NCBI RefSeq assembly: GCF_001598055.1
Contig: NZ_CP014844.1
Span: forward strand, 62,001 to 126,000
Source: Cupriavidus nantongensis
GTDB taxonomy: Bacteria; Pseudomonadota; Gammaproteobacteria; Burkholderiales; Burkholderiaceae
DNA: 64,000 nt
Reading direction: 5' to 3'
Shown: one piece after another, positions 57,305 through 64,000 of the stretch
Position numbering within the stretch: the first letter of the stretch is position 1
How the letters are laid out: every line of letters starts with the position of its first letter
Program-made: the position numbers and the translations under genes
Notes under the pieces: model-generated
What the model saw: the letters and a program-made list of their open reading frames with translations, nothing else
Databases searched by the model: none
What the model was told of the DNA's origin: nothing

Positions 57305-59278
57305 TCAGACGCCCCACACCTTCCATACCGGGCGGGTGGCCTTCAATGCCGTCTCGACCTGCCCATACAGCGTGCGTGTGGCGCCCTGCGCGGCCCCGCG
57401 GGCGCGCGCCTGGTCGAAATAGCCCAGCGCGGCTTCGCGCTGGCCCTGGCCAATCGCGGACTGGACCGCGCGCAGGTACACCTCGGCGTCCCAGTCGTCA
57501 CGCACGGCGAAGGCCGCGACCAGGTCCGCCAGCGCGGCATCGTGGCGGCCCATGGCGTTGTGCACCAGGCCGCGCTGCACGCGCGGGCCGGCCTGGTCCT
57601 GCGGATCGCCCTCGGTCAGCGCCACCGCCTGCTCGAACAGCGGCAGCGCGCGCTCGGGTTCGCCCAGCTCGCGCCAGACCTGCCCGAAACGGTTGTATAG
57701 CCACGCATCCTCGACCAGCAGCGCGCGGCGCTGCTGCGCTTCGATCTCGGCCAGCGCATCGGTGCGGTCGTGCTCATCCATGCTGGCCATCCGGCTCTGC
57801 AGCAGCGCGGCATAGTAGGCGCGCGCATGCGCCATCGGGTGCGCGGCCTCGCTGCGGGCTTCCACCGGCAGCGCGTCCAGGCGCGCATCCATGTGCGCCA
57901 TCGCGGCACGCGCGGCCTCGGTCGGCTCGGCGCCGCCGAGCGCCTTCCAGGCGGCGATCATGCGGCTGAAGGCCCAGGTCACGTCGGCCGGGTTGCGCTC
58001 GAGCGGGTAGCGGTTGAGCACCTCGCCGGCGAGTTCCGCTACCTTCTGGTGCCGGCCCGCGTCGGCGTGGCAGTCGAGCAGGTCGATCCAGTGCTCGATG
58101 AACTCGCTCGCGGCCATGCCCTGGCGGTGCAGCGCGATGCGCTCGTCGGCATGCGCGGCGTCGGCCGGCAGGCTGCGCGCCAGCAGCCGGCACAGCAGCG
58201 AATAGACATGGGGATCGGCATTGCCGCCATGGCCGGCGGCATCGCCCTGGCCGGTGGCGAAATACTGGTCGAAGCGCGCCACGCCCGCGCGCCCGGCCTG
58301 CACCAGTTGCGGACGCAGCACGGCTTCGGCGGCGGGCACGTCGTCGATGAATTCGCCCAGCGCCATCGCGGCGCGGTAGTAGCCGGCGCCGTCGTCGCAC
58401 TGGTCGGTCAGCGTGAAGCGCAGCCACGGCTCGCGCTCGGCCGGCGCGGTGCCGACATTGCCGTCCCCGCGCTGCGCCAGCTGGTAGCGCCAGGCCAGCT
58501 CGCGCACCTGGCTCTGCGGGTCGGGCACCTGGCGCAGGTAGACGCCGAGGTCGTCGAGCGCGCCTTGCAGGTCGCCGGCGCCATGGCGCAGCGGCGCGCG
58601 CAGTCGGCGCGCCTCGGGGTGGTCGGGGTGCTCGGCCAGCACGCGCGCGGCCTGGTCGGCGGCGACGGCATCGCCGGCGGCGGCATCGAGCTCCAGCAGA
58701 TGCGGGTTGTCCAGCGCGACCCGGCCCAGGCAGACCCGCATCAGCGGCTCCGCCGGCGCGCCGGCGGCGTCGGTGCGGGCGATGTAGTCCGACACCAGCG
58801 GCGCGATATCGTCGGCGCCCAGGTCGGGGTTGCGCACCATCAGGTCGTACCAGTAGCGCGCCGCGCCGGCGATGTCGCCCAGACGCAGCGCCGCCAGGCC
58901 GGCGTGGAAATGCGCGGCCCATTCGCCCGTCAGCAGGCCGCTGCGCTGCGCCGCCTCGTGCAGCCACGGGCGGGCCTCGGCATCGCGGCCCAGGCTCATC
59001 AGCATGGCGCCGTAGCGGTGCGCGATCACGCCGCGCGAGACCCAGCGGTGCGGCGGCTGCAGCGGCAGCGTGTCGAGCCGCGCCAGCGCCTCGTCCAGCA
59101 CCGCCAGCGCGGCACCGGCGTCGCCGTTGTCAAAGTGCAGCCGCGCCCGCAGCGTGACGAAATCCACCACCTCGGGGCGCGCCAGCGACAGCTGGTCGGC
59201 AATCTGCAGCGCTTCGGCGAAGCGCCCCTGGTTGGCAAGCCCGATGGCGTGGTCGTAGCTGGCTTCCTGCTCGGACAC
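57305..59278 (-). CDS. Large TPR-repeat protein, unknown function
   Basis: A 657-residue soluble protein without signal peptide. It consists of helical pairs typical of tetratricopeptide repeats, clearest at YDHAIGLANQGRFAEALQIADQLSLARP, NRFGQVWRELGEPERALPLFEQAVAL and RGLVHNAMGRHDAALADLVAAFA. The middle part (residues about 290-500) is less regular. A GTG start at 59278 follows AGGAG by six bases. The protein is acidic and Trp/Arg-containing. No partner is suggested by its neighbours; a scaffold role is only a guess. Confidence 0.75.
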   Translation of the reverse strand: MSEQEASYDHAIGLANQGRFAEALQIADQLSLARPEVVDFVTLRARLHFDNGDAGAALAVLDEALARLDTLPLQPPHRWVSRGVIAHRYGAMLMSLGRDAEARPWLHEAAQRSGLLTGEWAAHFHAGLAALRLGDIAGAARYWYDLMVRNPDLGADDIAPLVSDYIARTDAAGAPAEPLMRVCLGRVALDNPHLLELDAAAGDAVAADQAARVLAEHPDHPEARRLRAPLRHGAGDLQGALDDLGVYLRQVPDPQSQVRELAWRYQLAQRGDGNVGTAPAEREPWLRFTLTDQCDDGAGYYRAAMALGEFIDDVPAAEAVLRPQLVQAGRAGVARFDQYFATGQGDAAGHGGNADPHVYSLLCRLLARSLPADAAHADERIALHRQGMAASEFIEHWIDLLDCHADAGRHQKVAELAGEVLNRYPLERNPADVTWAFSRMIAAWKALGGAEPTEAARAAMAHMDARLDALPVEARSEAAHPMAHARAYYAALLQSRMASMDEHDRTDALAEIEAQQRRALLVEDAWLYNRFGQVWRELGEPERALPLFEQAVALTEGDPQDQAGPRVQRGLVHNAMGRHDAALADLVAAFAVRDDWDAEVYLRAVQSAIGQGQREAALGYFDQARARGAAQGATRTLYGQVETALKATRPVWKVWGV

Positions 59279-59378
59279 GTACTGCTCCTATGGATTGAAA
59301 AAGTGCGAGTGCGGGATTATGCGCCAATGGCGGGGATCGGTTATCTGGTCAGGCCCGGCGCCGGCGCCCGCAAAGAAA

Positions 59379-59402
59379 AAACGCCGCCCGCAGGCAGCGT
59401 TC
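59379..59402 (-). terminator. Terminator after the branched-chain amino acid binding protein gene
   Basis: On the minus strand AACGCTGCC/GGCGGCGTT (one G-U pair) is followed by Ts (TTTTTC), 28 bases past the stop codon. Confidence 0.75.
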
Positions 59403-59430
59403 TTCCCATGCGCCAGGCGCGGCCGGCGGC

Positions 59431-60582
59431 TTACTTGCCGCCCACCGTCTCCAGCACCGTCCACTTGCCGCCCACGACCTTGTAGACCGTGATGCCGCCG
59501 TCCTTCAGGTCGCCGCGCGCGTCGTACGCCAGCGTCTTGGTGGTCACGCCCTGCATGTTGGTCGCGGCCAGCACCGGCAGGTAGCGTGCCGGGTCGGTCG
59601 AGCCGGCCTTGACCATCGCCGTCATCATCGCGGTGGCGCCGTCATAGGCGTACGGCGAATAGGTCTGGACCTTCGAGCCGAAGCGCTTCTCGTACTTTTT
59701 CTCGTACGCGGCGCCGCCGGGCATCTGGTCCAGCGGCAGGCCGGCCAGCGACACCACGGTGCCCTCGGCGGCCGGGCCGGCGAGCTTCAGGAAGTTGTCG
59801 GTCTTGGACATTTCGCCCGACACCAGCGGGGCCTTGATGCCCAGTTCCTTGACCTGCTTGGCCATCGGCGCGGACTGGGTCTCGGCGCCGCCGTAGAAGA
59901 TGATGTCCGGGTTGCTACGCTTGATGTTGGTCAGCACGGCCTTGAAGTCCACCGCCTTGTCGTTGGTGAACTCGCGGCGCACGATCTTGCCGCCGGCGGC
60001 CTTGGCGGCCTTTTCGAACTCGTCGGCCAGGCCCTGGCCGTAGGCGGTGCGGTCATCGACGATGGCGATGTTCTTCGCGCCCAGCTTCTTCACCACGAAG
60101 GCACCGATCACCGAACCCTGCTGGGTGTCGGAGGTCATCATGCGAAAGGTGGTCTTGAACCCTTGCCTGGTGTATTCCGGCGCGGTCGCCATGGCGATCT
60201 GCGGAATGCCGGCGCGGTTGTAGACCATCGACGCCGGGATGGTGGTGCCCGAGTTGAAGTGGCCCAGCATGCCCTGGATGCCGTTATCGACCAGCTTCTG
60301 CGCGACCACCGAGCCGGTCTTGGGATCGGCCTGGTCGTCTTCGGAAACCAGCACGAACTTGACTTCCTTGCCGCCGATCTTGGGCTTGGTGGCGTTCATG
60401 TCCTCGATCGCGAGGACGATGCCGTTCTGCATGTCCTTGCCGTACTGGGCCTGGCCGCCGGTCATCGGGCCGGCATAGCCCAGCTTGATTTCCTGCGCCT
60501 GCGCGAACGCGGCGGAGGCGGCGGTCAGGCCGGCCAGGGTCAGGGCAACGGTCATTGCCGTCTTGTGGAAGGTCGAGCTCAT
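59431..60582 (-). CDS. Branched-chain amino acid ABC transporter binding protein (LivJ/K-like)
   Basis: A 383-residue periplasmic protein. A signal peptide (AMTVALTLAGLTAASAAFA) precedes the type 1 binding fold: IKLGYAGPMTGGQAQYGKDMQNG, GMLGHFNSGTTIPAS, IAIVDDRTAYGQGLADEFEKAAKAAGG, PDIIFYGGAETQSAP and YSPYAYDGATAMMTAM. These match LivJ/LivK. No permease or ATPase genes follow in this window, so it serves a transporter encoded elsewhere. AAGGAG lies seven bases before the ATG. Confidence 0.9.
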   Translation of the reverse strand: MSSTFHKTAMTVALTLAGLTAASAAFAQAQEIKLGYAGPMTGGQAQYGKDMQNGIVLAIEDMNATKPKIGGKEVKFVLVSEDDQADPKTGSVVAQKLVDNGIQGMLGHFNSGTTIPASMVYNRAGIPQIAMATAPEYTRQGFKTTFRMMTSDTQQGSVIGAFVVKKLGAKNIAIVDDRTAYGQGLADEFEKAAKAAGGKIVRREFTNDKAVDFKAVLTNIKRSNPDIIFYGGAETQSAPMAKQVKELGIKAPLVSGEMSKTDNFLKLAGPAAEGTVVSLAGLPLDQMPGGAAYEKKYEKRFGSKVQTYSPYAYDGATAMMTAMVKAGSTDPARYLPVLAATNMQGVTTKTLAYDARGDLKDGGITVYKVVGGKWTVLETVGGK

Positions 60583-60603
60583 CAGATCTCCTTGGGTCCC
60601 AAA

Positions 60604-60644
60604 TGGTGCCGATGTGGTGCCGATGCGGTATCCATGTGGTGCCG
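60604..60644 (-). repeat. Short direct repeats upstream of the binding-protein gene
   Basis: Three copies of TGGTGCCG start at 60604, 60615 and 60637, with spacings of 11 and 22 bases. In the minus direction they lie 22-62 bases before the ATG at 60582, in the leader or promoter. Spacing in multiples of 11 places them on one face of the helix. Confidence 0.45.
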
Positions 60645-60762
60645 CTATCGGCAGTTGTATTGCGGCGCGGCCTGGCAGTGCCGCGCCGTGCTTTCCCTGC
60701 GCAGCTGGGCGGGATCGCCACCCTCGCCGCGCGCTTCGACATGACGCCGTCCGAGGATTGCC

Positions 60763-63700
60763 TCAGCCGATCGTCATCAAACTGGCATTGCCGCCCGCGG
60801 CCGCGGTGTTGACCGAGAGCGAGCGCTCGATCAGCAGGCGGTCGAGCGCAATGTTCCGTTCACCCTGCGCCAGGCCCTGCACGCCGATGATCGGGCCGGG
60901 ACGCGCCGCGATCTGCTCGCACACCGTGCGCAGCTGGTCCGAATCGCCGTGGTGCAGCACCGCATCAATTGCCGTGTCCGCCGCGGTCCAGTCGGCCACC
61001 ATGCGGACGCGCGATTGTACGCCCTTAGGCAGGCGCGCAAACAGCCCCCGGCCGACAGGGTTTTCCAGCCATACCGCCTCGGCGCCGACGGTCAGCACGG
61101 CACCCAGCTGCAGCGCCAGGTCGGCCTCCTGCGCGGCCAGGCACAGCACCCGCTCGCGCGCCAGCAGGGTGTAGGTGTTGCGCTCGCCGGTGGGCCCGGC
61201 CAGCGTCACCGCCAGGCCCGCGGCCGAGGCCTCGGCGAAGCGCTCGCACGCGGCCGCGACCTCGGGCAGCTCGCGGCGCGCCCACTCGCGGAAGGCCTCG
61301 GTGGCGCGCACGGCTTCGTCGTCCGGTCCCACGGTCTGGGCGCCGCCGGCTGCGGCATTGACGTCGGCCGCGCGCACGCTGCGCGCCACCGCGTCCTGCG
61401 GGCAGACCGACAGCAGCCGGTGCAGGTAGAGCGGGCCGCCCGCCTTGGGGCCGGTGCCCGACAGCGCCTCGCCGCCGAACGGCTGCACCCCCACCACCGC
61501 GCCGACGATATTGCGGTTCACATACAGGTTGCCCACCCGGGCCCTGCTGACGATAAACGAGATGGTCTCGTCGATGCGGGTATGGATGCCCAGCGTCAGG
61601 CCATAGTTGGTGCCGTTGATCTGGCTGACCATGGTATCCAGCCCCGCGCGCGGGAAGCGCACCACGTGCAGCACCGGGCCGAAGACCTCGCGCTTGAGTT
61701 CCTCGATGCTGTCCAGCTCGATCAGCGTCGGCGGCACGAAGGTGCCATGGCGGCAGCTGGCGCCCTGCGCCGCATTGGGGTCGGCCTGGTGGACGCGGCG
61801 GCCCTTGGCGCGCATCGCATCGATATGGCGCACGATGCCGGCGCGCGCCTCTTCGTCGATCACCGGGCCGACGTCGGTCGACAGGCGGTCCGGGTTGCCC
61901 ATGTTCAGTTCCTGCATCGCGCCCTTGAGCATTTCCAGCACGCGCTCGGCCACGTCCTCCTGCAGGCACAGCACGCGCAGCGCCGAGCAGCGCTGGCCGG
62001 CCGAGTCGAAGGCGGAGTTGAGCACGTCGCCGACCACCTGCTCGGCCAGCGCCGACGAGTCGACGATCATCGCGTTCTGGCCGCCGGTTTCGGCGATCAG
62101 CGGAATCGGGCGGCCGGCGGCGTCGAGGCGCCCGGCGACATTGCGCTGCAGGATGCGCGCGACCTCGGTCGAGCCGGTGAACATCACGCCCTTGACGCGG
62201 GCGTCGCCCACCAGCGCGGCGCCGACGGTCTCGCCGCGGCCCGGCAGCAGCTGCACCGCGCCGGCCGGCACGCCGGCCTCGCGCAGCAGCTTGACCGCGG
62301 CGGCAGCAATCAGCGGGGTCTGCTCGGCGGGCTTGGCCAGCACGGGGTTGCCCGCCGCCAGCGCGGCGGCGACCTGGCCGGTAAAGATCGCCAGCGGGAA
62401 ATTCCACGGGCTGATGCAGACCACCGGGCCCAGCGGGCGATGGGTCTCGTTGTCGAAGCCGCGGCGCACCTCGGCGGCGTAGTAGCGCAGGAAGTCCACC
62501 GCCTCGCGCACTTCGGCGATGGCATTGGAGAAGGTCTTGCCGGCCTCGCGCATGATGATGCCCATCAGCGACTGCATCTGGGCTTCCATCAGGTCGGCGG
62601 CGCGTTCCAGCGCGGCGGCGCGCACGTCCGGCGGTGTCGCCTGCCAGATCGGCGCGGCATTGACCGCGGCCTGCAGCGCGACGTCGACCTCGGCCTTGCC
62701 GGCTTCGGTGACATGGCCGACCACGTCGCGGTGATCGGCCGGATTCAGTACCGGCGTGGTGATGGCATCGGCGGCGCGCGCCACCTCGGCGCCCAGCATC
62801 GGCTCGGCGATCAGGCGCTCGCCGGTGCCGGCCAGCAGCGCCGACGACAGCGACGCCAGCCGATGCTCGTTGGCCAGGTCGATGCCGGCCGAGTTGGGCC
62901 GGCTCTTGCCATACAGCGTGCGCGGCGACGGGATGCGCGGGTGCGGCAGGCCGAGCACGCCTTCGTCGCGGTGCATGGCCTCGACCACGGCCACCGGATC
63001 GGCGACCAGTTCATCCAGCGAGATGGTGTCGTCGGCAATGCGGTTGACGAACGAGGTGTTGGCGCCGTTCTCCAGCAGCCGGCGCACCAGGTAGGCCAGC
63101 AGCGTTTCATGCGTGCCGACCGGCGCGTAGATGCGGCACGGCCGGTTGTACTTGCCGTCGGCGGTGGGGCCCACCACCTGGTCGTAGAGCGGCTCGCCCA
63201 TGCCGTGCAGGCACTGGAATTCATACTGGCCCGGGTAGTAGCTGTGCCCGGCGATCTGGTAGATGGCCGACAGCGTGTGCGCGTTGTGCGTGGCGAACTG
63301 CGGGTAGATCGCGTCCGGCACCGACAGCAGCTTGCGCGCGCAGGCGATGTAAGACACATCGGTGTAGACCTTGCGCGTATAAACCGGATAACCTTCCAGC
63401 CCTTCCACCTGGGCGCGCTTGATCTCGCTGTCCCAGTAGGCGCCCTTGACCAGGCGGATCATCAGGCGGTGGCGGCTGCGGCGGGCCAGGTCGATCAGGT
63501 AGTCGATCACGAACGGGCAGCGCTTCTGGTAACCCTGCACCACGAAGCCGATGCCGTTCCAGCCGGCCAGCTCGGGCTCGAAGCACAGGCGCTCGAGCAG
63601 GTCCAGCGAGATCTCGAGGCGGTCGGCTTCTTCGGCGTCGATATTGATGCCGATGTCGTACTGGCGCGCCAGCAGCGTCAGCGACTTCAGGCGCTCGTAC

Positions 63701-64000
63701 AGTTCGCCCACCACGCGCTCGTGCTGCGCGCGGCTGTAGCGCGGGTGCAGCGCCGACAGCTTGATCGAGATGCCCGGGCCTTCATAGATGCCGCGGCCGC
63801 GCGAGGCCTGGCCGATGGCGTGGATGGCCTGCTCGTACGAGGCCAGGTAGCGTGCCGCATCGGCCTCGGTCATGGCCGCCTCGCCCAGCATGTCGTAGGA
63901 GTAGCGGAAGCCCTCGGCCTCGTAGCGGCGCGCGTTGGCCAGCGCCTCGGAAATGGTCTCGCCGGTGACGAACTGCTCGCCCATCAGCCGCATCGCCATG
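60763..64000 (-). CDS. putA: PutA, proline dehydrogenase / P5C dehydrogenase (N-terminus cut by window)
   Basis: The visible 1078 or so residues hold most of a bifunctional PutA. The proline dehydrogenase part shows MGEQFVTGETISEALANARR, GPGISIKLSALHPRYSRAQ, GINIDAEEADRLEISLDLLE, MIRLVKGAYWDSEIKRAQ and ATHNAHT. The aldehyde dehydrogenase part has FTGSTEVARIL, LIAETGGQNAMIVDSSALAEQ and DSAGQRCSALRVLCLQ with the catalytic Cys. The C-terminal stretch (PAAGGNASLMTIG type) is the conserved lid of long PutAs. Full PutA is about 1300 residues; the missing part at the right would contain the start and, if present, the ribbon-helix-helix repressor domain. It oxidises proline to glutamate at the membrane. 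Confidence 0.93.
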   Translation of the reverse strand, partial: MAMRLMGEQFVTGETISEALANARRYEAEGFRYSYDMLGEAAMTEADAARYLASYEQAIHAIGQASRGRGIYEGPGISIKLSALHPRYSRAQHERVVGELYERLKSLTLLARQYDIGINIDAEEADRLEISLDLLERLCFEPELAGWNGIGFVVQGYQKRCPFVIDYLIDLARRSRHRLMIRLVKGAYWDSEIKRAQVEGLEGYPVYTRKVYTDVSYIACARKLLSVPDAIYPQFATHNAHTLSAIYQIAGHSYYPGQYEFQCLHGMGEPLYDQVVGPTADGKYNRPCRIYAPVGTHETLLAYLVRRLLENGANTSFVNRIADDTISLDELVADPVAVVEAMHRDEGVLGLPHPRIPSPRTLYGKSRPNSAGIDLANEHRLASLSSALLAGTGERLIAEPMLGAEVARAADAITTPVLNPADHRDVVGHVTEAGKAEVDVALQAAVNAAPIWQATPPDVRAAALERAADLMEAQMQSLMGIIMREAGKTFSNAIAEVREAVDFLRYYAAEVRRGFDNETHRPLGPVVCISPWNFPLAIFTGQVAAALAAGNPVLAKPAEQTPLIAAAAVKLLREAGVPAGAVQLLPGRGETVGAALVGDARVKGVMFTGSTEVARILQRNVAGRLDAAGRPIPLIAETGGQNAMIVDSSALAEQVVGDVLNSAFDSAGQRCSALRVLCLQEDVAERVLEMLKGAMQELNMGNPDRLSTDVGPVIDEEARAGIVRHIDAMRAKGRRVHQADPNAAQGASCRHGTFVPPTLIELDSIEELKREVFGPVLHVVRFPRAGLDTMVSQINGTNYGLTLGIHTRIDETISFIVSRARVGNLYVNRNIVGAVVGVQPFGGEALSGTGPKAGGPLYLHRLLSVCPQDAVARSVRAADVNAAAGGAQTVGPDDEAVRATEAFREWARRELPEVAAACERFAEASAAGLAVTLAGPTGERNTYTLLARERVLCLAAQEADLALQLGAVLTVGAEAVWLENPVGRGLFARLPKGVQSRVRMVADWTAADTAIDAVLHHGDSDQLRTVCEQIAARPGPIIGVQGLAQGERNIALDRLLIERSLSVNTAAAGGNASLMTIG

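Noticed and set aside
60604..60644. Possible mini CRISPR or VNTR from the TGGTGCCG copies
   Set aside because: Repeats of 8-11 bases without spacers of uniform length, and no cas genes anywhere in the window.

Overview
The window is about 64 kb of GC-rich (roughly two-thirds G+C) chromosomal DNA that looks like a Cupriavidus/Ralstonia-type member of the Burkholderiaceae. This is inferred from base composition and from gene content: sox genes, a gcl-hyi-glxR-ttuD-pyk cluster, gcvTHP behind a tandem glycine riboswitch, bifunctional PutA, a stand-alone yraN-diaA-dolP group next to rsmI, and a PbrR/CadR-type metal sensor. I see no rRNA genes, prophage, insertion sequence or CRISPR array. One tRNA (Arg, anticodon CCG) is present.

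Layout. 1-3.9 kb (minus strand): edge of a sulfur-oxidation locus with soxC (cut by the window), an ArsR-type thiol-rich regulator with a clear operator, an EamA-type cysteine exporter and flavocytochrome c sulfide dehydrogenase (fccB/soxF, fccA/soxE). 4-7.8 kb: envelope and ribosome housekeeping (dolP, diaA, yraN, rsmI, rlpA). 8-11 kb: a metallo-beta-lactamase-fold hydrolase, a DEDD-type exonuclease, a small membrane protein, an ArsC-like reductase and an acetyltransferase. 11.1-11.7 kb: a ParD/ParE-like toxin-antitoxin pair with a 19-bp inverted-repeat operator. 11.8-16.9 kb: two M20-type amidohydrolases divergent from dctA and a GntR regulator. 16.9-17.5 kb: an intergenic region holding an FNR-type dyad placed in front of a candidate terminated small RNA. 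17.5-20 kb: a dienoyl-CoA-reductase-like SDR and two crotonases. 20-22.2 kb: a DUF2784-like protein, a LysR regulator and a membrane protein. 22.4-29.3 kb: glyoxylate to pyruvate through tartronate semialdehyde and glycerate, with dispersed palindromic repeats between the genes. 29.6-34 kb: a zinc metallopeptidase and an orphan RND pump. 34-39 kb: a small exported repeat protein, rnk, a PbrR-like regulator with a perfect operator, a small secreted protein, htpX, arfB and a MipA/OmpV protein. 39-45.6 kb: tRNA-Arg, a diheme cytochrome c, hemN with an FNR-type box, a periplasmic binding protein and Rep helicase. 45.8-52.6 kb: a small lipoprotein, then glycine riboswitch-gcvT-gcvH-gcvP-sdaA. 52.6-54.7 kb: persulfide dioxygenase, OsmC-like protein and alpha/beta hydrolase. 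54.8-57.1 kb: a carboxylate-amine ligase translationally coupled to a Kef-type antiporter. 57.3-64 kb: a TPR protein, a branched-chain amino acid binding protein and putA (cut by the window).

How the parts fit. Two carbon routes converge on pyruvate: glyoxylate (gcl, hyi, glxR, ttuD, pyk) and glycine/serine (gcvTHP, sdaA). Sulfur handling appears twice: sulfide and cysteine on the left, persulfide dioxygenase on the right. Oxygen-responsive control is suggested by two identical dyads (TTGAC-N4-GTCAA), one in front of hemN, a classic FNR target, and one in front of the putative small RNA.

The most novel-looking items are the candidate FNR-controlled small RNA (17015-17118), the 12-residue-repeat exported protein (34024-34437), the inverted pair of 90-bp repeats around hyi-glxR-ttuD, and the coupled Kef/carboxylate-amine-ligase pair. 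No function here was tested; identifications rest on reading the translated sequences and motifs.
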